Assembly: GCF_021532375.1 (NCBI RefSeq)
Contig: NZ_JAKGAP010000057.1
Coordinates: 1-46,488 of the forward strand
From: Paenibacillus alkaliterrae
GTDB taxonomy: Bacteria > Bacillota > Bacilli > Paenibacillales > Paenibacillaceae
Direction: 5' to 3'
DNA length: 46,488 nucleotides
In this document: positions 1 to 8,567 of the stretch, piece after piece
Layout: each line of letters begins with the position of its first letter
Position numbering within the stretch: position 1 is the stretch's first letter
The notes under the pieces: generated by a model
What the model was told of the DNA's origin: nothing
Seen by the model: only the letters and a program-made list of their open reading frames with translations
Database searches by the model: none
Position numbers and translations under genes: made by a program

Positions 1-90
1 GCGTAAACTAGGGAACCGCCGTATACCGAACGGTACGTACGGTGGTGTGGGAGGTCGGCTACTCAAATAATGAGTAGCCTCCTACCCGAT
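1..90 (+). mobile_element. 3' end of a group II intron (domains V and VI)
   Basis: Bases 15-46 fold as a group II domain V: a 9-bp stem (15-23 with 38-46, one G-U), a second stem TACC/GGTA (24-27 with 32-35), a GAAC tetraloop (28-31) and the diagnostic two-base bulge CG at 36-37. Bases 49-87 fold as domain VI: 49-54 pair with 81-83 and 85-87, leaving A84 bulged; above this is a 9-bp stem 57-65/71-79. A84 would be the branch-point adenosine, 7 nt from a 3' end at GAT (88-90), matching the usual AY intron terminus. The reverse-transcriptase ORF and 5' domains, if present, lie left of the window. The exact 3' splice site is inferred. Confidence 0.85.
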
Positions 91-164
91 TGCAAAGCGG
101 CGCTAGCCGTTTACGCGCGGGGACAGATTATGATACATTTGTCCGTAAAGGAGTGAAGGGTGCG

Positions 165-725
165 ATGAGGTGGATTGCAGGTCTGGGAAACCCGGGGACC
201 GCTTATCAAGGGACAAGGCATAACGTCGGCTTTATGGTTATCGACGAATTGGCCAAGCGCTGGGGCATTAGCGTAACGCAAAGCAAATGCAAGGCTCTAA
301 TCGGAGAGGGCAATGTACAAGGCGCGAAGGTTGTCCTCATTAAGCCGATGACATATATGAATCTGTCGGGAGAGTCGATACGCTCCTTTCTCGATTATTT
401 TAAGGCGGGCATCGAGGATGGCGTTATCGTCTATGATGATCTGGATACGGAAATTGGAAAGCTTAGACTTCGTTATCAAGGCAGCGCAGGCGGGCATAAC
501 GGCATGAAGTCGCTTATTCAGCATCTGGGTACGCAAACATTCGATCGTGTGCGAATGGGCATTTCGCGCCCGCAGCCGGGCGTGAACATTGCCGATTATG
601 TGCTCTCCGCGTTTCCAAAGAGTGAGCAGGAGTTATTGGCCTCCATGATTGCAGGAGCTTGCGATGCCATTGAATATAGGCTCAAGGCGCCTTTCGAGGA
701 GACGATGGCAAAGTATAATCGCTGA
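165..725 (+). CDS. pth: Peptidyl-tRNA hydrolase
   Basis: Cytoplasmic enzyme that cleaves the ester bond of peptidyl-tRNAs released from stalled ribosomes, recycling tRNA. The 186-residue length is normal for bacterial Pth. Visible family signatures are GLGNPG (residues 6-11, with Asn9), TRHNVGF (17-23, with the catalytic His19), a YDDLD segment near residue 91 and SAGGHNG slightly downstream. ATG 165 was chosen because the core begins at once and AAAGGAG lies at 147-153; the frame stays open back to TTG 90, but that extension is non-conserved exon/intron-junction sequence. It is first in the pth-fin-mfd block known from Bacillus (where pth is also called spoVC). A group II intron ends 75 bp upstream, so its native promoter may be displaced. 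Confidence 0.97.
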   Translation: MRWIAGLGNPGTAYQGTRHNVGFMVIDELAKRWGISVTQSKCKALIGEGNVQGAKVVLIKPMTYMNLSGESIRSFLDYFKAGIEDGVIVYDDLDTEIGKLRLRYQGSAGGHNGMKSLIQHLGTQTFDRVRMGISRPQPGVNIADYVLSAFPKSEQELLASMIAGACDAIEYRLKAPFEETMAKYNR

Positions 726-788
726 TCTGTTAGATTGAGGTTTTTCGGGCATACTGAAGGGTATAACGACTCTTCAGGAGGCATACAT

Positions 789-1019
789 ATGGCTGTAAAC
801 TATATTTGCAGACACTGCCGAACGTCAATGGGGTCGCTCAGCGGGTCGGATATAACGGAGCAGCAGCTCGGTTTCCATTTCTTGACCCCCGAAGAGCGCA
901 GCGATATAATAGCGTATGACCCAAATGGCGACGTGACGGTGAAAGTGGTTTGCGATTATTGCCGCGAGGCGATTGATGCAAATCCAGAGCTTCACTTGGT
1001 AGCTAATCCGCTTCAATGA
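789..1019 (+). CDS. fin: Anti-sigma-F factor Fin
   Basis: Small 76-residue zinc-binding protein of the Fin (YabK) family. In Bacillus it inhibits sigma-F in the forespore and helps the switch to sigma-G. Two CxxC pairs are visible, C7/C10 (CRHC) and C55/C58 (CDYC), as expected for the zinc site. ATG 789 is set by AGGAGG at 776-781; an upstream in-frame codon at 735 would add residues unlike the family. GGGCATACTG at 747-756 resembles a sigma-F/sigma-G -10 element, but I see no well-placed -35, so forespore expression is inferred from the family. A terminator-like hairpin follows. Confidence 0.9.
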   Translation: MAVNYICRHCRTSMGSLSGSDITEQQLGFHFLTPEERSDIIAYDPNGDVTVKVVCDYCREAIDANPELHLVANPLQ

Positions 1020-1037
1020 CGGCAGTTTAATAATTTG

Positions 1038-1066
1038 AGCCTTAGCGGACGGCTGAGGCTTCTTTT
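1038..1066 (+). terminator. Intrinsic terminator between fin and mfd
   Basis: AGCCTTAGC (1038-1046) pairs with GCTGAGGCT (1052-1060) with one G-U pair, followed by TCTTTT. It would separate sporulation transcription of fin from mfd. Confidence 0.6.
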
Positions 1067-1128
1067 CAATGTATGGGGAGCGATCGTATCCGTCTCCCAT
1101 TGTGTATAGAAACGGGGTGTCGCAAACG

Positions 1129-4100
1129 TTGAAAGCGTTAATGAAAGTTTTTGCCGCGGATGCGGACGTTCAGTCCGTTATATCGGGTATTCGAAAAGGC
1201 ATGCGCGAGCAGATGATATCAGGGCTTGCCGGTTCTTCCAGACAAGTGCTGATTGCAGCGCTGCAGGAGGATGTTGGCCAGCCGATGCTGGTCGTCACGC
1301 ACAATATGTTCGCCGCCCAGAAGATAGCAGAGGATCTGCAGGAATGTCTTTCTCCGGAAGCCGTCTTATTATATCCCGCGAATGAGTTGGTTGCTGCCGA
1401 AGCCGCGATCTCGAGTCCCGAGACGCTCGCGCAGCGTATGGACGTGCTGATCAAGCTGTCCAAGGGCTATCGCGGGATTGTTGTCGTGCCATTCTCGGGA
1501 GTAAGGCGTTATTTGCCGATCAGCAGTGTCTTGGCGGATGCGCAAATAGCGATTAAAGTTGGCGATTTTTTGCCGATTGATACGTTTCTGCGTCAAATGA
1601 CTTGGCTGGGCTATACAAGGGCGGATCGGGTAGAACTGCGCGGCGATATGAGCGTCCGCGGCGGCATTGTCGATTTTTATCCATTAACCGCAGCTCAAGC
1701 CTATCGGATCGAATGGTTCGGCGATGAAATTGACTCCATTCGCGCATTCGATCCGGCTGATCAGCGTTCGGTAGGCCGCTTTGAATCGATCGTTGTTCCG
1801 CCTTCCCAAGAAATGCTGGCCGATGGGCATCGCATGGAGGCTGCAGCAAACCATGCCAAGCAGCTTCTGGAGAAGCAGCTTGATAAGATGACCGACCGAA
1901 CGGCGAAGGACCGCCTGCGTTCCGAGATGGGCGGGGAGCTTGAGAAGCTTCGCGAGCATGTCTATTTTCCGGAAATATATAAGTATATATCTTTATTATA
2001 TCCTGAGCGGCAAACCATTCTCGACTATATGCCGAGCGACACGCTGCTTATACTAGATGAGCCTACGCGTTTAATAGAAACAGCTAAGCAGCTGGAGCGG
2101 GACGAAGCGGAATGGGCTATGCATTTGCTGCAAAACGGCAAGTCGCTGCCAGGACTCGCGCTGGCGCGGGATACAGAGGAGATTCTTCATCATCGCCCTT
2201 TTCCGACCTTGTTTTTATCGTTGTTCCTAAGGCAAATTCCGCATTCCCAGCCGCAAAATATTTTGAACATGACAAGCCGCTCTATGCAAAACTTCCACGG
2301 TCAGATGAATGTTCTGAAGGCAGAGATGGAGCGTTGGCGCAAGACGGGCGCTACGGTCATGATGCTGGCAGGCAATGCCGAACGTATCGAGAGAATGCGC
2401 CGCGTGCTGGATGATTACGGTATAGAGACGCCGACTCTGCTCGAAGGGAATTTGCAGTCAGGCTTCGAGCTCCCTTCCTCGCATTTGGTGGTCATTACGG
2501 AAGGCGAGATGTTCTCGCAGAAACAGCGCAAGGCGCGGAAGCTTGATAAAAAGGTGGATAATGCCGAGCGCATTAAGAGCTACACAGAGCTCAAGGTCGG
2601 GGATTACGTCGTTCATCATAACCACGGTATCGGGAAATACGTAGGCATAGGCACGCTTGAAATTGCCGGTATCCATAAGGATTATCTGCATATTCTGTAT
2701 GCGGGCGGCGATAAGCTGTCCGTCCCGATCGAGCAGGTCGATATGATTCAGAAGTACGTGGGCTCCGAAGAGCGGGAGCCGAAGGTTAATAAGCTGGGCG
2801 GCAGCGAATGGACGAAAGCGAAGAGCAAGGTGAAGGCATCCGTACAGGATATTGCCGACGATTTGATCAAGCTGTATGCCGAGCGGCAAACGGCGGCTGG
2901 CTATGCTTTTGGACAAGATACGTCGTATCAGAACGAGTTTGAGGCCATGTTTCCATATGACGAGACGCGCGATCAACTGCGGGCGATCGAAGAAATTAAG
3001 AAGGACATGGAGAAGAGCCAGCCAATGGATCGTCTGCTTTGCGGTGACGTTGGCTACGGCAAAACCGAAGTAGCCGTCCGCGCTGCTTTCAAGTCGGCGA
3101 TGGACAGCAAGCAGGTAGCTGTTCTTGTGCCGACTACGATACTTGCTCAGCAGCACTACGAGACCTTTCGCGAGCGATTCGCCGGTTACCCGATTAACGT
3201 ACAGGTGCTAAGCCGTTTCCGCTCTCGCAAGGAGCAGAACGAAACGATGAAAGGGCTGAAGAACGGTACGGTTGATGTCGTTATTGGAACGCATCGTCTG
3301 TTGTCGCAGGATATCATCTTTAAATCGCTGGGACTGCTTATCGTGGATGAAGAGCAGCGGTTCGGCGTGTCGCATAAAGAGAAGCTGAAGAAGCTGAAGA
3401 CGAATGTTGACGTGCTTACTCTGACCGCAACGCCTATACCGCGTACGCTCCATATGTCAATGCTTGGCGTGCGCGACCTATCCGTCATTGAAACGCCGCC
3501 GGAGAACCGATTCCCCGTTCAAACCTATGTGGTTGAATACAGTCCGTCTCTCGTGCGCGAGTCGATCGAACGGGAGCTTGCCCGGGGCGGTCAGGTTTAT
3601 TATCTGTATAATCGCGTACAGGGAATCTATCAAATGGCTGAGCAGATTAATGCGCTGGTACCGGATGCTAGAGTTGCGGTAGGCCATGGACAAATGACGG
3701 AGCAGGAGCTGGAGAAAACCATTCTCGATTTTCTGGACGGTGAGTCCGATGTACTGGTCAGCACGAGCATTATCGAAACGGGTGTCGACATTCCGAATGT
3801 CAATACATTAATTGTGCATGATGCGGATAAAATGGGACTTTCACAGCTCTATCAGCTGCGTGGACGGGTTGGGCGTTCTAACCGGATAGCTTATGCCTAC
3901 TTTACCTATCAGCGGGATAAGGTGCTGACGGAGGTAGCGGAGAAACGCCTGCAATCGATCAAAGAATTCACGGAGCTTGGCTCAGGTTTCAAAATAGCGA
4001 TGCGCGATCTATCGATTCGCGGAGCGGGTAACTTGCTCGGTGCGGAACAGCACGGCTTTATTGCTTCGGTCGGCTTCGACATGTATTCGCAAATGCTGGC

Positions 4101-4656
4101 CGACGAGATCGCGAAGCGCAAGGCGGAGATGAGCGGAGAAGTAATCAAGGAAGATAAACCGGTCAGCACGGTTATCGATGTTAGTATTGATGCCTACTTA
4201 CCGTCGGATTATATTTATGACAGCATTCAAAAAATTGAAATTTATAAAAAAGTGGCGGCTATACGCAGCTTTGATGAATCGGACGATGTCATTGATGAGC
4301 TCGTCGACCGTTTCGGCGATTTGCCGCAGGCGGTCAGCAATTTGCTGGCTGTAGCTAGACTGAAGGTATTCGGCACAATGTACGGTATCGAACAGATTAG
4401 CGGGAAGGGCGATGACCTGCTGCTTCGATTCGCGGCTTCCGAGAAGCTCCGAATCGACCGCAAGAAGGTGGATCAGCTTTGCTTAAAGCATGAGAACCGC
4501 TTTAAGCAGGCCGGCGACCAGGATCCGAATCCGGGCGTGCTGCTGCGAGGCAAGGGGCTTTCTATGGAGCAGAAGATTCATATGCTTGAGCAATTTTTGC
4601 AGGCCTACAAGAATGTGCTGTTGTATAAGGATGAGTTGCAAAATGCGACACCATAG
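1129..4656 (+). CDS. mfd: Transcription-repair coupling factor Mfd
   Basis: Large ATP-dependent DNA translocase that pushes stalled RNA polymerase off damaged DNA and recruits UvrA for nucleotide excision repair. At about 1175 residues it is the usual length. Domains in order: UvrB-like N-terminal region (residues 1-350), CarD-like polymerase-interaction domain beginning near 489 (VGDYVVHHNHGIGKYVGI), SF2 helicase motors with Walker A GDVGYGKT near 638 and DEEQ near 739, a QLRGRVGR motif in the second lobe, and a TRCF C-terminal domain. TTG 1129 is favoured: GGGGTG lies about 9 bases upstream and homologues begin close to KALMKVF. GTG 1117 and ATG 1141 are alternatives. Identity is certain, the start is not. 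Confidence 0.95.
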   Translation: MKALMKVFAADADVQSVISGIRKGMREQMISGLAGSSRQVLIAALQEDVGQPMLVVTHNMFAAQKIAEDLQECLSPEAVLLYPANELVAAEAAISSPETLAQRMDVLIKLSKGYRGIVVVPFSGVRRYLPISSVLADAQIAIKVGDFLPIDTFLRQMTWLGYTRADRVELRGDMSVRGGIVDFYPLTAAQAYRIEWFGDEIDSIRAFDPADQRSVGRFESIVVPPSQEMLADGHRMEAAANHAKQLLEKQLDKMTDRTAKDRLRSEMGGELEKLREHVYFPEIYKYISLLYPERQTILDYMPSDTLLILDEPTRLIETAKQLERDEAEWAMHLLQNGKSLPGLALARDTEEILHHRPFPTLFLSLFLRQIPHSQPQNILNMTSRSMQNFHGQMNVLKAEMERWRKTGATVMMLAGNAERIERMRRVLDDYGIETPTLLEGNLQSGFELPSSHLVVITEGEMFSQKQRKARKLDKKVDNAERIKSYTELKVGDYVVHHNHGIGKYVGIGTLEIAGIHKDYLHILYAGGDKLSVPIEQVDMIQKYVGSEEREPKVNKLGGSEWTKAKSKVKASVQDIADDLIKLYAERQTAAGYAFGQDTSYQNEFEAMFPYDETRDQLRAIEEIKKDMEKSQPMDRLLCGDVGYGKTEVAVRAAFKSAMDSKQVAVLVPTTILAQQHYETFRERFAGYPINVQVLSRFRSRKEQNETMKGLKNGTVDVVIGTHRLLSQDIIFKSLGLLIVDEEQRFGVSHKEKLKKLKTNVDVLTLTATPIPRTLHMSMLGVRDLSVIETPPENRFPVQTYVVEYSPSLVRESIERELARGGQVYYLYNRVQGIYQMAEQINALVPDARVAVGHGQMTEQELEKTILDFLDGESDVLVSTSIIETGVDIPNVNTLIVHDADKMGLSQLYQLRGRVGRSNRIAYAYFTYQRDKVLTEVAEKRLQSIKEFTELGSGFKIAMRDLSIRGAGNLLGAEQHGFIASVGFDMYSQMLADEIAKRKAEMSGEVIKEDKPVSTVIDVSIDAYLPSDYIYDSIQKIEIYKKVAAIRSFDESDDVIDELVDRFGDLPQAVSNLLAVARLKVFGTMYGIEQISGKGDDLLLRFAASEKLRIDRKKVDQLCLKHENRFKQAGDQDPNPGVLLRGKGLSMEQKIHMLEQFLQAYKNVLLYKDELQNATP

Positions 4657-4727
4657 CCAATATTCGCTTTATGCGTCCCTTTTCTGATACAATACAATCA
4701 AGTTTATAAATTGAAAGGGGATTCAAC

Positions 4728-5774
4728 ATGTTACACAGTTCACGCAAATCGGCATGGCGCAACGGCGCGCTGCTTATCGTTGCAGTGCTGCTTGTCATGA
4801 CGATGGCGGCATGCGGAGCGAAAGAAACGGAAGTTGCAACTTATAAAGGCGGTAATGTGACGGATACGGAATTTGATAAATATTTGGCGGTATTCACGGT
4901 TATGCAGCCAGGCTATGAGCAAATTATTGAAATCCCGCAATTCAAAGAGCAACTTCTTCAACAGTATATTTCTTATAAAATTTTAGGCAGCCAAGCTTCA
5001 GAGGAATCGACGAAGAAGGCTGAAGAAGATGTTAAAGAACAAATGAAGCAATATAAAGACGCTTTGAGCAAAAATACAGAATTAAAAGCGGCTGTAGATG
5101 CGAAAAAATTGAAAGACAAAGATATGGAGCACTATATGATGCTGACCTCGACGGTTGTAGCTCATATGAACTCCAAAGTAACGGAAGAGGAAATGAAAAC
5201 GGAATATGAGACGAACGGCGCAGATTATGCGACGGTTACGGTTCGTCACATATTGGTAGCAACAACGACTACAGATGAAACAACACAAGAGCAGAAGGAG
5301 CTTCGTACGGTTGAAGAGGCACTCGCTCGCGCGAAGGAAGTGAAAGAGAAGCTGGCAGCCGGCGGCGACTGGGCTGCGCTTGCGAAGGAGTATTCCGATG
5401 ATCCAGGTTCCAAGGAAACGGGAGGTCTGTATGCGGATCAGAAGGCAGGCAGCTGGGTAGAAGCATTCAAGCAGGCTGCTTATACGCAAGAAGTTGGCGT
5501 TCTTGGCGAGCCGGTAGAAACGGAATATGGCTATCACGTCATTCTTGTCGAGAAGCGGGATATCCCGGCTTACGATAAATTAAGTGACGCGGATAAAGAA
5601 GCAGTGAAAAGTGCGGTTTCTTACACACATATGAACAAGTTCATGACGGACGAGCTGCCGAAGCAAGAAATCGAGATTAAGCTGCCCGAGCCGGAAACGA
5701 CGGATGCCCCGGCCGGCGAAGAAACGCCTGCTACTGATACGCCTGCTGAAACAGAAGCGCCTGCAGCGGAATAA
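4728..5774 (+). CDS. PrsA-like peptidyl-prolyl isomerase lipoprotein
   Basis: Extracytoplasmic foldase anchored in the membrane outer face, helping secreted proteins fold after Sec export. The lipobox ends MAAC with the lipidated Cys at residue 29 after a hydrophobic core. A helical SurA-like N-terminal region is followed by a parvulin domain (about residues 170-275) that keeps both signature histidines: VRHILV near 171 and GYHVI near 267. The last 30 residues are a Thr/Pro/Glu/Ala-rich acidic tail. ATG 4728 follows GAAAGGGGA at good spacing. It sits alone between mfd and the urt operon and ends at a strong terminator. It is prsA-like, but a Bacillus prsA orthologue at this position is not expected, so no symbol is given. 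Confidence 0.88.
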   Translation: MLHSSRKSAWRNGALLIVAVLLVMTMAACGAKETEVATYKGGNVTDTEFDKYLAVFTVMQPGYEQIIEIPQFKEQLLQQYISYKILGSQASEESTKKAEEDVKEQMKQYKDALSKNTELKAAVDAKKLKDKDMEHYMMLTSTVVAHMNSKVTEEEMKTEYETNGADYATVTVRHILVATTTTDETTQEQKELRTVEEALARAKEVKEKLAAGGDWAALAKEYSDDPGSKETGGLYADQKAGSWVEAFKQAAYTQEVGVLGEPVETEYGYHVILVEKRDIPAYDKLSDADKEAVKSAVSYTHMNKFMTDELPKQEIEIKLPEPETTDAPAGEETPATDTPAETEAPAAE

Positions 5775-5794
5775 GCTGAAGGACATGAGGAAAG

Positions 5795-5848
5795 GGACTG
5801 TCACAAAAGCGGCTAAATGCTGATTTTGTGACAGTCCTTCCGTTTTAT
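5795..5848 (+). terminator. Strong intrinsic terminator after the PrsA-like gene
   Basis: A perfect 14-bp stem, GGACTGTCACAAAA (5795-5808) with TTTTGTGACAGTCC (5824-5837), is followed by a T-rich run ending near 5848. Confidence 0.85.
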
Positions 5849-6029
5849 TTTCGGACAATCTATTAAATAGAGCGTTAAATTCAGTGTAGAAAGTCGGCAC
5901 CGAGAGCCATTTCGATCACCTTCTCTTATGGTCGTTTCCATAGGAGGGGGTGTTTTGCGTTTTTACGAACGATGGTCAATTACTTAACATAAAAAAACGA
6001 AGGAAGCCATATAAGACAATGGAACGTAA
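5849..6029. other. Intergenic region, no gene seen
   Basis: About 180 bases between the preceding terminator and the urt control region. A strong-looking Shine-Dalgarno (AGGAGGGGG, 5942-5950) precedes only a TTG-started frame of about 10 codons that I do not call. No RNA gene or repeat was recognised. Confidence 0.4.
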
Positions 6030-6035
6030 TATTTA

Positions 6036-6052
6036 TGTTAAAAAAACTAACA
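6036..6052. promoter_or_regulatory. GlnR/TnrA-type operator, upstream copy
   Basis: TGTTAAAAAAACTAACA matches the full palindromic TGTTA-N7-TAACA consensus of GlnR/TnrA nitrogen regulators in Bacillales. It lies 77 bp upstream of the urtA -35 element. Whether GlnR or TnrA binds, and with which sign, cannot be read from the sequence. Confidence 0.75.
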
Positions 6053-6118
6053 CAAACAATTTGTTTTCCCCTATAATGGACCGAATTCTAATAGATATTT
6101 TATGATCTATCTTTTTCA

Positions 6119-6135
6119 TGTAAACTATATTGACA
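6119..6135. promoter_or_regulatory. GlnR/TnrA-type operator overlapping the urtA -35
   Basis: TGTAA-ACTATAT-TGACA fits the relaxed GlnR/TnrA consensus TGTNA-N7-TNACA. Its right half contains the -35 hexamer TTGACA, a position suited to repression. Its centre is 83 bp from that of the upstream box, about eight helical turns. Confidence 0.65.
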
Positions 6136-6159
6136 TTAAGGTGACTCTCAATCTATAAT
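6130..6159 (+). promoter_or_regulatory. Sigma-A promoter of the urt operon
   Basis: TTGACA (6130-6135) and TATAAT (6154-6159) are both perfect consensus hexamers, 18 bp apart, about 80 bp before the urtA start codon. An additional TATAAT at 6072-6077 lacks a good -35. Confidence 0.8.
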
Positions 6160-6240
6160 AAAGGCGCGAACGATGGAAGGTTATTCCAAATAAACGTTCG
6201 GAAAATAGAGACAAAATCAGAGAGATCGGGGAGTGGAGAG

Positions 6241-7512
6241 ATGGAAAGGAGATTATTTTATCAATATTGCTTGTTATTGATTGCAGTAAGCTTGGTACTG
6301 GCAGGGTGCGGCGGCAATAATAAGGCGGCATCGACGAACGAAGCGACAAACGCACCGACTGAAGCGGCAAATTCGGGGACATCTGCAGAGGGGGAAATTA
6401 AAGTAGGCATTCTTCACTCGCAAAGCGGTACGATGGCGATCAGCGAAGTATCGGTTATTGATGCGGAATTGATGGCGATTGAAGAAATTAATGCCGCAGG
6501 CGGCGTGCTGGGCAAAAAGATCGTGCCGGTGCTTGAGGACGGCGCATCCGATTGGCCGACCTTCGCGGAAAAAGCCCGGAAGCTCATTTCCGAGGATAAA
6601 GTCGCAACCGTATTTGGCGGATGGACGTCTGCGAGCCGCAAAGCGATGAAGCCGGTATTCGAAGAGCTGAACGGCTTGCTTTGGTACCCGGTTCAATACG
6701 AAGGTCTTGAGGCCTCGCCGAACATTTTCTATACAGGAGCGACGACAAACCAACAAATCGTTCCATCGGTTTCCTGGCTGCTTGAGAATCGCGGCAAAAA
6801 GTTCTACTTGCTCGGATCGGATTACGTATTCCCGCGTACGGCGAACCTGATTATTAAAGAGCAGCTGAAAGCGGAAGGCGGCGATCTTGTTGGCGAGGAG
6901 TACACCCCGCTCGGCCACACGGACTACAGCACTATCATTAGCAAAATCAAAGAAGCAAAGCCGGATGTCGTATACAACACGCTTAACGGCGACAGCAACG
7001 TAGCTTTCTTCAAACAGCTGAAAGATGCAGGCATTACTGCCCAAGATATGACCACACTTTCGGTATCTGTCGCTGAGGAAGAAATCCGCGGTATAGGTGT
7101 AGATGTGTTAGAAGGCCATTTGGCAGCTTGGAACTACTATCAAACGACGGATACACCTGCGAACAAAACGTTCGTTGAAAACTACAAAAAGAAATACGGC
7201 GATGACCGTGTAACGGCCGATCCGATCGAGGCTGGCTATACGGCAGTCTATCTGTGGGCGGCGGCTGTAGAAAAAGCTGGCTCCACTGACGTAGCGAAGG
7301 TGAAGGAAGCGGCAAAAGAACTAGAGTGGGATGCTCCGGGAGGCAAAGTGAAAATCGACGGCGAAACACAGCATATTTACAAAACAGTACGTATCGGCGA
7401 GGTGCAAGCGGACGGTCAATTCAAAGAGCTTTGGAATTCGGGAGAGGCGGTTATGCCGGATCCTTATCTGAAGGGCTATGATTGGGCCGCCAGCATTCAA
7501 CCGACCGAATAA
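6241..7512 (+). CDS. urtA: Urea ABC transporter substrate-binding lipoprotein
   Basis: Type I periplasmic-binding-fold receptor that captures urea (or short-chain amides) outside the membrane and delivers it to UrtBC. The 423-residue protein starts with a lipoprotein signal peptide; the lipobox LAGC places the lipidated Cys at residue 23, followed by an Asn/Thr/Ala-rich linker. The mature part begins [17 protein letters not shown] and continues with LWYPVQYEG and [10 protein letters not shown] segments typical of UrtA/FmdD rather than amino-acid receptors. ATG 6241 follows GGGGAGTGG. First gene of urtABCDE. A long hairpin separates it from urtB, which may raise receptor over permease expression. 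No urease genes lie in this window. Confidence 0.92.
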   Translation: MERRLFYQYCLLLIAVSLVLAGCGGNNKAASTNEATNAPTEAANSGTSAEGEIKVGILHSQSGTMAISEVSVIDAELMAIEEINAAGGVLGKKIVPVLEDGASDWPTFAEKARKLISEDKVATVFGGWTSASRKAMKPVFEELNGLLWYPVQYEGLEASPNIFYTGATTNQQIVPSVSWLLENRGKKFYLLGSDYVFPRTANLIIKEQLKAEGGDLVGEEYTPLGHTDYSTIISKIKEAKPDVVYNTLNGDSNVAFFKQLKDAGITAQDMTTLSVSVAEEEIRGIGVDVLEGHLAAWNYYQTTDTPANKTFVENYKKKYGDDRVTADPIEAGYTAVYLWAAAVEKAGSTDVAKVKEAAKELEWDAPGGKVKIDGETQHIYKTVRIGEVQADGQFKELWNSGEAVMPDPYLKGYDWAASIQPTE

Positions 7513-7547
7513 TACGAGTGTGAGCTAAACACTAATTCGCAGCCATG

Positions 7548-7588
7548 CATGGAGGGAGTATTCGGCAGCGCCGAATGCTCCCTCCATG
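7548..7588 (+). repeat. Long stem-loop between urtA and urtB
   Basis: Bases 7548-7566 pair with 7570-7588 along 19 positions, the only non-Watson-Crick pair being T7559-G7577, around a three-base loop (AGC). No T-run follows, so it is not a classical terminator. Its place between a binding-protein gene and its permease suggests an mRNA-stabilising or partial-attenuation role (inference). Confidence 0.7.
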
Positions 7589-7618
7589 TTCATGATGGCT
7601 AGCGGAAGGAGCGGTAAT

Positions 7619-8524
7619 ATGGATGTCTATCTACTGCAGCTGTTTAATGGTCTCAGCATCAGTTCGATTCTGCTGCTTGTTGCTTTAGGGCTGGCCATTA
7701 CGTTCGGCCTGATGAAGATCATTAACATGGCGCATGGCGAGTTAATTATGATAGGAGCATACTCCACGTATTTGACTCAAAATTTATTTAAGGATTATTT
7801 GCCGGAATCGCTGTTTAATTGGTACTTCGTATTAGCGATTCCTGTGAGCTTTGGAATTGCCTTTATTTTTGGCCTTATTCTAGAAATGTCACTTATTCGT
7901 TTTCTGTACGGAAGACCGCTCGACAGCTTGCTCGCAACCTGGGGCGTTGGCCTTGTCCTTCAGCAGCTCGCCAGGACCATCTTCGGTGCGCCGAATGTTG
8001 CGGTCAAGAGCCCAGCCTGGCTTGACGGCGGGTTGCGAATTATGAATGGTACGCTGCTGCCTTACAAACGGCTATTCATTATCGCGCTTGTTATCGCCTG
8101 TTTGGTTGCGATGTATTTCTATATTTATCGCAGCCATGAGGGAAGAAGAATGCGGGCGGTCATGCAAAATCGCGATATGGCGGCTTGCCTCGGCGTATCG
8201 ACGCGCCGGGTGGATGCGATGACCTTCGCGATCGGGTCGGGCATTGCCGGAATCGCAGGCTGTGCGCTAACGTTAATGGGACCGATCGGTCCTTCTCTTG
8301 GTACCTATTATATTGTTGATGCCTTCATGGTCGTTGTATTAGGCGGCGTAGGTAAGCTTGTTGGAACGGTGCTTGGAGCAACGGGGATCGGTATGTTCAA
8401 TACGTTATTCGAATATTGGACTAACGCATCGCTCGGAAAGGTGCTTGTGTTCGTTTGTATCGTTGCATTCCTGCAGTGGAAACCAATGGGGCTCGTTGCG
8501 ATGCGTTCACGTTCGTTAGATTAA
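7619..8524 (+). CDS. urtB: Urea ABC transporter permease UrtB
   Basis: Membrane permease of the LivH/UrtB type, about 301 residues with roughly eight hydrophobic segments, forming half of the urea channel with UrtC. The start of the domain reads [19 protein letters not shown], characteristic of this family, and the conserved loop [18 protein letters not shown] (near residues 176-193) contacts the ATPases. ATG 7619 is chosen because AGGAG lies at 7607-7611; upstream in-frame ATGs at 7586, 7592 and 7595 fall in or next to the intergenic hairpin and have no ribosome-binding site. Confidence 0.92.
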   Translation: MDVYLLQLFNGLSISSILLLVALGLAITFGLMKIINMAHGELIMIGAYSTYLTQNLFKDYLPESLFNWYFVLAIPVSFGIAFIFGLILEMSLIRFLYGRPLDSLLATWGVGLVLQQLARTIFGAPNVAVKSPAWLDGGLRIMNGTLLPYKRLFIIALVIACLVAMYFYIYRSHEGRRMRAVMQNRDMAACLGVSTRRVDAMTFAIGSGIAGIAGCALTLMGPIGPSLGTYYIVDAFMVVVLGGVGKLVGTVLGATGIGMFNTLFEYWTNASLGKVLVFVCIVAFLQWKPMGLVAMRSRSLD

Positions 8525-8567
8525 GAGGATGCTTTCTCTTCAAAACATAAAGGAAGGTGGAGTGCGC

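Noticed and set aside
5942..6000. Leader peptide after AGGAGGGGG upstream of urtA
   Set aside because: Only about 10 codons from a TTG and located far before the urt promoter; could be chance.
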